From positions 1 through 5,306 of the forward strand of contig DXZC01000139.1 in the NCBI GenBank assembly GCA_019415505.1: 5,306 nucleotides of DNA, written 5' to 3'. The notes under the pieces were generated by a model that was not told where the DNA came from, ran no database searches, and was given only the letters and a program-made list of their open reading frames with translations. Below are positions 1-5,306 of the stretch, one piece after another (within the stretch, counting starts at the first letter, position 1; each line of letters begins with the position of its first letter). Position numbers and translations under genes: made by a program. Source of the stretch: Peptococcaceae bacterium (GTDB lineage Bacteria > Bacillota > Dehalobacteriia > UBA7702).

Positions 1-1
1 G

Positions 2-1498
2 TTAAAACAATTCCATAAAAACATTGATAAAAGGGTATTCTATATCGGCGGCATAGTTTGTTTGTTGTTTGTGGCCATTGCTATTATCGCACCGAAAGCT
101 GCGGAATCGGCATTTGCCTGGCTGCTGAATGTATTTTGCTCGGATTTCGGCTGGTTTTATCTCCTTGCCGTTATGGGTTTTATCGTTTTTCTTATTTATG
201 TGGCTTGTAGTAAATACGGCAAGATTCCTTTGGGTCGTGACGGCGACAAGCCGGAACATTCCACTTTCAGTTGGTTTTTTATGCTCTTTGCTGCCGGCAT
301 GGGCATTGGCCTGGTCTTTTGGAGTGTCGCGGAACCCATGAGCCACTACATTACCCCGCCCTACGGCACAGGCTCCACCACGGAGTCGGCTACTTTAGCT
401 ATGCAATATACCTTTATGCACTGGGGGCTTCATCCCTGGGCTTGTTACGGCATCATCGGTCTGCCTTTGGCTTATTTCCAATTCCGCAAGGGCAAACCGG
501 CGCTGCTCAGCAGTTGTTTAGAACCGATACTCGGTCAACATCGCTACTCATCTGTTTTAGGCAGTATTGTCGATGTTCTGGCGGTTTTTGCCACAGTATT
601 CGGCGTGGCAACTTCCTTGGGGCTCGGCGCCATGCAGATTAACAGTGGACTTTTCTACGTTTTTGGCTTGCCCTACAACAACATTATGCTTTTGACCATT
701 ATTGCTATAACTACGGTACTGTTTATCACTTCCTCGGTAACAGGTATAGACAAGGGGATTAAAGTCCTCAGTGACACCAACATGGTGATTATGGCTATTT
801 TGTTGCTCTTTATCTTTTTCTCCGGCGCCACTCTCTTTGTGCTGAATTTTATGGTGGATTCTTTCGGCCAATATATGAGCCACTTGCTTTCCGCCAGTTT
901 TTGGACTGATCCCTTTGGTGAAAGCAATGGTTGGCTCAACGGCTGGACTATCTTCTATTGGGGCTGGTGGATTTCTTGGGGCCCCTTTGTCGGCGGCTTC
1001 ATTGCCCGGATTTCCAAAGGCCGTACTATCCGTGAATTTGTCCTTGGCGCGCTCATATGTCCGATGTTTTTAAGCGTAATATTTATGTCCATTATGGGGG
1101 GCAATGCTATCCATTTGGATTTGAACGGCGTCACTTCCATCCGGGACGCCATGGGTGAGAATATCTCCTATGCGCTTTTTGCTCTCTTAGGGGAATTCCC
1201 CTTTGCCAGTTTCACTTCCTGCATTGCGGTGTTGCTGATTTGCATCTTCTTTATCACCTCGGCGGATTCCTCTACCTTCGTTTGCGCTATGATGACCGCC
1301 AAGGGTGTGCAGAATCCGCCGAATTCCCTGAAGATTTTCTGGGGCGTAACAGAAGGGGTGGTTGCCGCAGTATTGCTCTTTGTAGGGGGCCTTACGGCGT
1401 TGCAGTCAGCTTCTATTCTGTCGGCGTTTCCCATGATTTTTGTCTGCTTCCTTATGGCCGCGGCATTATTAAAAGTGTTGAAAACAGAAAACGTCTGA
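2..1498 (+). CDS. BCCT family transporter, BetP-like (5'-partial)
   Basis: Secondary transporter of the betaine/carnitine/choline family in the cytoplasmic membrane, likely importing a quaternary-ammonium compound such as glycine betaine. The frame is open from base 2, so the start lies upstream of the window; a TTG at 62 lies inside the first membrane helix and is not the start. About 498 residues are visible, close to a full-length core of 12 helices, so only a short N-terminal tail is missing. Family hallmarks (residues of the visible fragment): glycine stretch GMGIG at 99-103, TM4 box HWGLHPWACY at 140-149, TM8 signature YWGWWISWGPF at 319-329, then SKGRTIR at 338-344, and SADSSTF at 420-426. 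From knowledge of BetP, the two TM4 tryptophans and the tyrosine line the betaine site, and a Gly-to-Asp change at the end of the glycine stretch gives choline specificity; Gly is present here. The protein ends soon after the last helix, with no long osmosensory tail. The exact substrate is not determinable. Confidence 0.96.
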   Translation, partial: LKQFHKNIDKRVFYIGGIVCLLFVAIAIIAPKAAESAFAWLLNVFCSDFGWFYLLAVMGFIVFLIYVACSKYGKIPLGRDGDKPEHSTFSWFFMLFAAGMGIGLVFWSVAEPMSHYITPPYGTGSTTESATLAMQYTFMHWGLHPWACYGIIGLPLAYFQFRKGKPALLSSCLEPILGQHRYSSVLGSIVDVLAVFATVFGVATSLGLGAMQINSGLFYVFGLPYNNIMLLTIIAITTVLFITSSVTGIDKGIKVLSDTNMVIMAILLLFIFFSGATLFVLNFMVDSFGQYMSHLLSASFWTDPFGESNGWLNGWTIFYWGWWISWGPFVGGFIARISKGRTIREFVLGALICPMFLSVIFMSIMGGNAIHLDLNGVTSIRDAMGENISYALFALLGEFPFASFTSCIAVLLICIFFITSADSSTFVCAMMTAKGVQNPPNSLKIFWGVTEGVVAAVLLFVGGLTALQSASILSAFPMIFVCFLMAAALLKVLKTENV

Positions 1499-1562
1499 CT
1501 TTTCCCTGTAAATAACTAAATCCGCTAAAAAAATTGCCCAAGTTATACTAAAGCAAAGTAGT

Positions 1563-1606
1563 TAAATAAAAAGACAGAGATGACTTTATCTCTGTCTTTT
1601 TATTTA
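1563..1606. terminator. Bidirectional rho-independent terminator
   Basis: Perfect inverted repeat with 19-bp arms (1563-1581 and 1588-1606) and a 6-nt loop (gacttt). The core is AAAGACAGAGAT pairing with ATCTCTGTCTTT. The right arm gives a T-run at 1597-1601 for + strand transcripts, and the A-run of the left arm gives the same on the minus strand. It lies 64 bp after the stop of the first BCCT gene and 67 bp after the stop of the convergent editing-domain ORF, so it probably ends transcription from both sides. Confidence 0.9.
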
Positions 1607-1618
1607 GGGTTATGGCGC

Positions 1619-1649
1619 TATGCCACAAATTATACTGCTCTGTGGCGTA
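1619..1649. repeat. Imperfect inverted repeat, possible hairpin
   Basis: TATGCCACA (1619-1627) can pair with TGTGGCGTA (1641-1649) over 9 positions, one of them a G-T wobble, around a 13-nt loop. No T-run follows on either strand, so it is not a canonical terminator. It lies just after the truncated 3' end of the minus-strand editing-domain ORF. Its role is unknown and it may be chance. Confidence 0.35.
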
Positions 1650-1673
1650 TGTATCTTATTTGTCGCACCTATT

Positions 1674-2000
1674 TTATGTGATTTTGCGCTGTATTGTGCC
1701 GTTAGGCTTCGATATTTTAAGGAAACGACTCTCCGACGCAAAGGAGAGGGCGGAGGATTCTAACTTCTTTTGCAGCGTTTTAAGGTTGGTTTTTTTATCG
1801 CGGCACAGCACCACCAGATAATGGACTTTACCGTTGCTGTTACGCAGGAACAGGTTTTTGGCAATCTCGCCGTATTGTCCCAGCTCCAGCTTTTCCATAT
1901 CTTCAATGGTATAAACAGGTTGGTGGTGTATTACTTGGTAGGAAATGCCGTCTGCTGCCAATCGTGCCAAAGCGGTTTCCTTCTGTCCGGCATAAGTCAT
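1674..2000 (-). CDS. ProX/YbaK-type prolyl-tRNA editing domain, C-terminally truncated (probable pseudogene)
   Basis: N-terminal part of a free-standing aminoacyl-tRNA deacylase of the YbaK/ProX (INS) superfamily, enzymes that hydrolyse mischarged Ala- or Cys-tRNA(Pro) in the cytoplasm. Of 108 residues, about 1-92 look authentic: HHQPVYTIEDM near 25-35, AKNLFLR at 47-53 with the conserved family lysine at 48, the strand HYLVVL at 60-65, DKK at 68-70, and LSFASES at 85-91. The family continues into a KYLGLTPG-like stretch, the GXXXP active-site loop and a further half domain, to about 150-170 residues; here an unrelated 16-residue tail follows and the frame stops. The start ATG is preceded by AAGGAG (ctcctt on the + strand at 2012-2017), 11 nt away. 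It follows the AraC-type regulator by 31 bp and probably shares its transcript. The ORF is open and translatable, but loss of the active-site half makes function unlikely. Confidence 0.78.
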   Translation of the reverse strand: MTYAGQKETALARLAADGISYQVIHHQPVYTIEDMEKLELGQYGEIAKNLFLRNSNGKVHYLVVLCRDKKTNLKTLQKKLESSALSFASESRFLKISKPNGTIQRKIT

Positions 2001-2019
2001 GGTCCATGAATCTCCTTAT

Positions 2020-2051
2020 TGTTTAGTATCTTCATTGTTTAGCATCTTCTT
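2020..2051. repeat. Two 16-bp tandem direct repeats at the 3' end of the regulator gene
   Basis: TGTTTAGTATCTTCAT (2020-2035) is followed directly by TGTTTAGCATCTTCTT (2036-2051), matching at 14 of 16 positions. The repeat spans the last codons of the AraC-type regulator and the gap before the editing-domain ORF, so it looks like a slippage duplication of the regulator's C-terminal codons (EDAKQ). It lies just upstream of the Shine-Dalgarno site of the downstream ORF. Confidence 0.7.
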
Positions 2052-2979
2052 TTTCCTGGGTGTTTCTACCGTGGTTGAGGGTGCGGTATTGGCCGGGGGT
2101 GAGGCCCTCGTATTTGCGGAAAATCTTATTGAAGTAGCTCTGGTCCGCAAAGCCCACTTGGTTGCCAACGTCAGCCAAAGGGATGTCCGTTGTGGCCAGC
2201 AATTCTTTGGCTTTCTCAATGCGTACATTATTTAAATAAGAACGGAAATTGCAGTTCATGTTCTTATTGAATTCCCGGCTGAGTTGAGAGGGGTTGATAT
2301 AGGTAAACTTCGCCACATCGGCGAGGGTGATATCCTCGGAATAATTGGATGCGATGAATTCCACGACAGCGTTGACCAATTCGGACTTAGATTCCTCTTC
2401 ATCTTCCAGTTTGAAGCCGCCGATGTCGGTGTTGCCCACGAGAAAGGAAAAAGAACGAGTTTCATTTAGAGCGGTTTGGTTAGAGATGTGATTGGGATTG
2501 ACTAAGGCTGACATCATCTCCGAGAGGGCGATTACATAGTTGGTGTCACCCTGAGGATATTTCTTCAAGTCCTCCAGCAGGTAAGCAATGGCTGATTCTT
2601 TGAGGTTCCAAATAGGTAAAATCTTCTCCTTGAGGTATTCCTTGGGGTCCATGGTGAGTATGGGCCCAGCCTGTAAGGCGGCGACGCACTTTTGCTTTTG
2701 GAATACTGGGACAATGATGTTGGAAAGCCCAAAGGGACATTCATAAATCACCTGTTTGCTCATGTTGGTGGAAATTACGCATTTGGAATAGACATGCTCC
2801 GTGCTAATGGGGATGCCACAGCGTTTGGAAATATGCTGACAAAAGCAGTTTTCCACGTGACAGGGCGGTACTTCCACCAGTTTGTGTTTTTCAATGTCAA
2901 TGGCTAAGCAGTAAATATTGGTTGTTGCAAAAAGTAAGCTGCCGATGTGGTAGAGTCTCTTGATCTCTTGGGATACCAT
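2032..2979 (-). CDS. AraC-family transcriptional regulator with PocR sensor domain
   Basis: Cytoplasmic one-component regulator of 315 residues. Residues about 8-110 match the PocR ligand-binding domain: a CFCQHI segment near 45-50, a conserved Cys near 67, YECPFGLSNIIVPV at 79-92 and an ALQAGPIL strand at 100-107. A helical linker (about 112-165) leads to the C-terminal AraC/XylS DNA-binding region: first helix-turn-helix at about 216-240 (DITLADVAKFTYINPSQLSR), second at about 266-299 with the hallmark GFADQSYFNKIFRKYEGLTPGQYR. The best-known PocR domain, in Salmonella PocR, responds to 1,2-propanediol; the ligand here is unknown. The domain is cysteine-rich, with eight Cys in the first 98 residues, including C40, C45, C47 and C54. 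The ATG start is preceded by AAAGGGGGGAG at good spacing. The gene is divergent from the complete BCCT transporter, which is therefore its likeliest target (inference from position), along with itself. Confidence 0.95.
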   Translation of the reverse strand: MVSQEIKRLYHIGSLLFATTNIYCLAIDIEKHKLVEVPPCHVENCFCQHISKRCGIPISTEHVYSKCVISTNMSKQVIYECPFGLSNIIVPVFQKQKCVAALQAGPILTMDPKEYLKEKILPIWNLKESAIAYLLEDLKKYPQGDTNYVIALSEMMSALVNPNHISNQTALNETRSFSFLVGNTDIGGFKLEDEEESKSELVNAVVEFIASNYSEDITLADVAKFTYINPSQLSREFNKNMNCNFRSYLNNVRIEKAKELLATTDIPLADVGNQVGFADQSYFNKIFRKYEGLTPGQYRTLNHGRNTQEKEDAKQ

Positions 2980-3137
2980 AAGGCTCCCCCCTTTCTCTGG
3001 AAATGTTTATTTTTTTGTGATTGAGTTTTTTGAGAAAAGTTCGATGTGTGGAATTAATTTTGTTTTCTGATACTCCTTAATCCACTCTCTGTTTTGCATA
3101 CTTATTTATCTTAGTGCGTTATATCTTTATATTTAGT

Positions 3138-3146
3138 ATTATACCA
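3138..3146 (-). promoter_or_regulatory. Extended -10 promoter for the AraC-family regulator
   Basis: On the minus strand the sequence reads TGGTATAAT: a consensus TATAAT -10 box (3143-3138) with the TGn extension of an extended -10 promoter. The -35 position, 17 bp upstream, reads TACCAT and is a poor match, which extended -10 promoters tolerate. The transcript would start near 3131, giving a leader of about 150 nt before the regulator ATG. Prediction from sequence only. Confidence 0.5.
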
Positions 3147-3168
3147 TTTTCCTTTGCCTTATGGTATA
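3140..3168. promoter_or_regulatory. Palindrome overlapping the regulator promoter, candidate operator
   Basis: TATACCAT (3140-3147) and ATGGTATA (3161-3168) are exact 8-bp inverted repeats whose centres are 21 bp apart, about two helical turns. The left arm overlaps the minus-strand -10 box and the right arm covers its -35 position. By symmetry the right arm also forms TGGTATATT on the + strand, a possible divergent extended -10 element. It could be an autoregulatory operator, a pair of back-to-back promoters, or a coincidence of TATA-like sequence. Confidence 0.4.
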
Positions 3169-3243
3169 TTCTTTGGCTGAAATGCAATTTATTTCCAAAA
3201 ATATCAGCTTTTTACCAAGATATAACCTTTTTTCAATTTTTGC

Positions 3244-3274
3244 TCTGCATACAAAAATATAAAATATATGCAGA
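3244..3274. repeat. Inverted repeat, candidate regulatory site
   Basis: TCTGCATA (3244-3251) and TATGCAGA (3267-3274) are exact 8-bp inverted repeats around a 15-nt A/T spacer, with centres 23 bp apart. It lies between the divergent promoter area and the transporter. It could be a protein-binding site or a weak RNA hairpin in a leader. No partner can be assigned from sequence. Confidence 0.35.
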
Positions 3275-3345
3275 ATTGTCAGAAAATTACCAGAGATAAT
3301 TACAAAAATTGTACTATTAAATTGGGAAAATACAAAAATAGGGAT

Positions 3346-3358
3346 GCAAAAATTTTGC
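3346..3358. repeat. Short palindrome upstream of the second BCCT gene
   Basis: GCAAAAATTTTGC has 6-bp arms around one central base. It lies about 250 bp before the transporter start in AT-rich DNA. A repressor could bind such a site, but a palindrome of this size in A/T-rich sequence may also arise by chance. Confidence 0.25.
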
Positions 3359-3590
3359 TCTAGGTTTTGGAAAGTGCAAGAAAAGTAAGGCAAAAAAGCA
3401 ACAGATTTGCCGCAGGTATTTTCTATATCTTTACCCGCAAAAGGTGTAAATTAAGGTTAGAGCAAGGGAATACCACCCAGAAACAAAGCAATGCCACCAT
3501 GAACTTATTCCTTATTCATCTTATTGCAATGATCATAGAGGCGGGTTCCCTCAAATTAATAGCAGTGGTTTAGAACATCACAAAGTGAAA

Positions 3591-3596
3591 AGGAGG
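3591..3596 (+). promoter_or_regulatory. Shine-Dalgarno site fixing the start of the second BCCT gene
   Basis: A consensus AGGAGG lies 9 nt before the ATG at 3606. An in-frame GTG at 3585 would extend the protein by seven residues, but the AGGAGG would then fall inside the coding region and the GTG has no comparable site upstream. The ATG at 3606 is therefore the better start. Confidence 0.88.
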
Positions 3597-3605
3597 GATA
3601 CAATT

Positions 3606-5225
3606 ATGGTCAATCAAACCGAAATGGAAAAAAGAGCAAAAGCTAAAAAAAGCAGAACTGTTATGATAGCTTCGATGATCATTGTTATTGCTTTCGTTTT
3701 GGCAGGCGCCCTGGCTCCGGAGGCAACAGGCAATGTTATTGCCCTCGTTAATGCTTTTCTCTGTAACGACCTTGGTTGGAGTTATCTGTTAATGGTAGCT
3801 TTCTTCGTATTCTTTGGCGTATATCTTGCCTTCTCCAAATACGGGAAAGTTGTTCTTGGTAAGGACGGTGATAAACCGGATTACAGCAATTTTCAATGGT
3901 TTGCCCTGCTCTTTGGCGGCGGCATTGGCATTGGCTTAGTATTCTGGGGCGTTGCGGAACCGCTGATGCATTACGCATCAGGTCCCTTGCACGAACCCGG
4001 CACTGTAGACGCCATGCGGGACGCTTTGCGGATTGCCTTTATGCACGAAGGTATCCATTGCTGGGCGCTGTTCGCAGTTTGCGGCACATCCCTGGCTTAC
4101 TTCCAATATAGAAAGGGGTTGCCCTTCCTCATCAGCTCCGCTTTCTATCCCTTGATTGGCGATAAGATTTACGGTCCCATTGGTAAAGTTATTGACGTCC
4201 TCGCCGTATTCGCCACTGTATTCGGTATCTCCACCAGCTTGGGTTTGGGCGCTATCCAGATTACCGGCGGTATCGGCTACATTTGGGGTTTTGAAACCAA
4301 CACAGTTTGGACTGCTCTCATCATCGGCGGCATCACCATTGCTTTCACAGTGGCAACCGTTTCCGGTCTGCACAAATGGATGTCAAAAATCGTAAACATT
4401 AAAGTTTACCTTTCTATCTTCTTCATGCTCTTCTTCCTGGTCACCGCGGGCTTTGTCTTTATTATGCAGCAGCTTACCGACCAGATTGGCATGGTTATCA
4501 ACGACTTTTTCACCCAGACCTTCTGGTACGGTAATCCCGATTGGCTTAGCAACTGGACTGTATTCTACTGGGCTTGGTGGATTGCCTGGGCTCCCTTTTG
4601 TGGCCAGTTCTTCGCCCGTGTTTCTAAAGGCCGCACCATTAAGCAGCTCATCCTCGGCGGCACATTGCTCCCAGCTGGTTTTTCTTTCATCTGGATGGTC
4701 ATTTACGGCTCCGCCGCATTTAATATGGACTCCGCTACCGGCGGTCTCATCACCCAAGCAGTCAATGTGGACTACACTCAGGCACTGTACGCACTCCTTC
4801 AGCAGCTCCCCCTCTTTGAAGTTATGGCTCCTTTGGCCCTGATTCTCGTGGCTCTCTGCTTCATCGGCGCTGCGGACTCCGCGACCTTTGTCCTTCCCAT
4901 GCTCACCATGGGCGGGGACATGAACCCTCCCAAAAAAGCTCGTGCTTTTTGGGGCATCGCCCAGGGTGCTGTTACTATCGTTATCATCCTAACCGGCGGT
5001 CAGGCTGTTCTAAAATCATTGCAAACCGCTTCTGTTGCCTCGGCATTCCCCTTTATGTTCGTTCTGCTGGGCATGTGTATCGGTCTCTTCTGGGCTTTGA
5101 AATGTGAGTTCAACCCGGAATTGGGCGATAAGCCTCTCCTAAGTCGTGAGGCAATGAAGCGGAAACGCGCTGAATCCAAGGCCGCCGTCGCCGCCGCGGC
5201 AGCAGCAGAAGAGGAACAGCAGTGA
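3606..5225 (+). CDS. BCCT family transporter with altered TM4 substrate box
   Basis: Complete 539-residue membrane transporter of the betaine/carnitine/choline family, paralogous to the gene at the left edge; both contain the 11-residue DVLAVFATVFG segment (here 197-207). Features: a short Lys-rich cytoplasmic N-terminus (1-18), glycine stretch GGIGIG at 105-110 followed by FWGVAEP, TM8 signature YWAWWIAWAPF at 321-331, SKGRTIK at 340-346, and ADSATF at 423-428. The TM4 box reads HEGIHCWALF (147-156), where BetP-like proteins have HW....PW..Y: Glu replaces the first Trp, Cys the Pro and Phe the Tyr. Fold and family are secure, but the substrate may not be glycine betaine. The C-terminus (about 500-539) is a basic then Ala-rich then acidic tail (KRKRAESK, eight Ala, EEEQQ), absent from the first paralogue. 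It is divergent from the PocR/AraC regulator. The ATG start is set by AGGAGG 9 nt upstream. Confidence 0.96.
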   Translation: MVNQTEMEKRAKAKKSRTVMIASMIIVIAFVLAGALAPEATGNVIALVNAFLCNDLGWSYLLMVAFFVFFGVYLAFSKYGKVVLGKDGDKPDYSNFQWFALLFGGGIGIGLVFWGVAEPLMHYASGPLHEPGTVDAMRDALRIAFMHEGIHCWALFAVCGTSLAYFQYRKGLPFLISSAFYPLIGDKIYGPIGKVIDVLAVFATVFGISTSLGLGAIQITGGIGYIWGFETNTVWTALIIGGITIAFTVATVSGLHKWMSKIVNIKVYLSIFFMLFFLVTAGFVFIMQQLTDQIGMVINDFFTQTFWYGNPDWLSNWTVFYWAWWIAWAPFCGQFFARVSKGRTIKQLILGGTLLPAGFSFIWMVIYGSAAFNMDSATGGLITQAVNVDYTQALYALLQQLPLFEVMAPLALILVALCFIGAADSATFVLPMLTMGGDMNPPKKARAFWGIAQGAVTIVIILTGGQAVLKSLQTASVASAFPFMFVLLGMCIGLFWALKCEFNPELGDKPLLSREAMKRKRAESKAAVAAAAAAEEEQQ

Positions 5226-5237
5226 TTGCTTCCTAGA

Positions 5238-5276
5238 TAGATACACAAAGTAGATACCAAAAGTAGATACCAAATA
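5238..5276. repeat. Three 13-bp tandem direct repeats
   Basis: TAGATACACAAAG (5238-5250), TAGATACCAAAAG (5251-5263) and TAGATACCAAATA (5264-5276) are head to tail with no gaps, starting 12 bp after the stop of the second BCCT gene. The phase of 13 bp is not a whole helical turn. They could be slippage products or binding sites for a neighbouring gene outside the window. No hairpin terminator is visible between the stop codon and the window end. Confidence 0.75.
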
Positions 5277-5306
5277 AGAAAAACCCCAAAACTTAATAAT
5301 TAATAC

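Larger units (their letters stand above)
2980..3605. other. AT-rich divergent intergenic region
   Basis: About 626 bp lie between the divergent regulator and the second BCCT gene. Base composition is clearly more AT-rich than in the flanking genes. The open frames here (for example 3114-3299, 3139-3393 and 3367-3573) lack ribosome-binding sites and recognisable protein features, so I treat the stretch as non-coding. It contains the likely regulator promoter near 3140 and inverted repeats at 3140-3168, 3244-3274 and 3346-3358. A weaker hairpin is possible between 3406-3418 and 3432-3441. I could not place a convincing + strand promoter close to the transporter, and I recognise no riboswitch. 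Confidence 0.75.

Noticed and set aside
62..64. TTG at 62 as the start of the first BCCT gene
   Set aside because: The frame is open to base 2 and the upstream residues (basic segment, then YIGGIVCLLFVAIAII) form the expected N-terminal flank and first membrane helix, so the gene begins before the window.
1612..1821. + strand ORF of 69 residues
   Set aside because: Its 3' part is antisense to the editing-domain ORF, and it has no ribosome-binding site or family resemblance.
3274..3316. + strand promoter for the second BCCT gene (TTGTCA or TTACCA with GATAAT or TACTAT)
   Set aside because: The best box pairs have spacings of about 13 or 19 bp, outside the normal range, so I could not support a call.
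3139..3393. Minus-strand ORF of 84 residues in the divergent region
   Set aside because: Composition is typical of AT-rich non-coding DNA, there is no ribosome-binding site, and it overlaps the likely regulator promoter.
3406..3441. Possible riboswitch or attenuator hairpin in the transporter leader
   Set aside because: TTTGC and GGTA can pair with downstream TACC and GCAAA, but an uneven internal loop interrupts the stem, no T-run follows, and no known riboswitch core is recognisable.
3367..3573. Small + strand ORF of 68 residues upstream of the second BCCT gene
   Set aside because: It starts with TTG, has no ribosome-binding site, shows no recognisable protein pattern and lies in AT-rich intergenic DNA.
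3585..3605. GTG start giving a 546-residue second BCCT protein
   Set aside because: The best Shine-Dalgarno site (AGGAGG) lies between this GTG and the ATG at 3606, at ideal distance from the ATG.

Overview
The window carries four protein genes from what looks like a low-to-mid GC, probably anaerobic Bacillota (Firmicutes) chromosome. The purine-rich Shine-Dalgarno sites (AGGAGG and similar), AT-rich intergenic DNA, a PocR-domain AraC regulator and paired BCCT carriers all fit this. The genus cannot be fixed from the sequence alone.

Layout from left to right. (1) A BCCT-family betaine/carnitine/choline transporter on the + strand, cut at its 5' end by the window edge and ending at 1498. (2) A perfect 19-bp hairpin terminator at 1563-1606 that can serve both strands, because the next genes converge on it. 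(3) A minus-strand pair: an AraC-family regulator with an N-terminal PocR sensor domain (2979-2032), followed 31 bp downstream by an ORF (2000-1674) holding only the N-terminal part of a ProX/YbaK-type prolyl-tRNA editing domain, very likely a truncated gene. (4) An AT-rich divergent intergenic region of about 630 bp (2980-3605) with a good extended -10 promoter for the regulator and several inverted repeats. (5) A second, complete BCCT transporter of 539 residues on the + strand (3606-5225), followed by three 13-bp tandem repeats.

How the genes may work together (inference): the regulator lies between two BCCT paralogues and is divergent from the second. The simplest model is that it senses a small metabolite through its PocR domain and controls the divergent transporter, itself, or both. 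The two transporters are not equivalent. The first keeps the BetP-like substrate-box residues in TM4 (His-Trp...His-Pro-Trp...Tyr), whereas the second has Glu, Cys and Phe at three of these positions, so the pair may import different compounds. The fragmentary editing gene looks like a decaying passenger.

I found no mobile element, CRISPR array, tRNA or rRNA, and no clear new multi-gene system. The points most worth a second look are the altered substrate box of the second transporter, the truncation of the editing gene just before its active-site loop, and the palindrome overlapping the regulator promoter.
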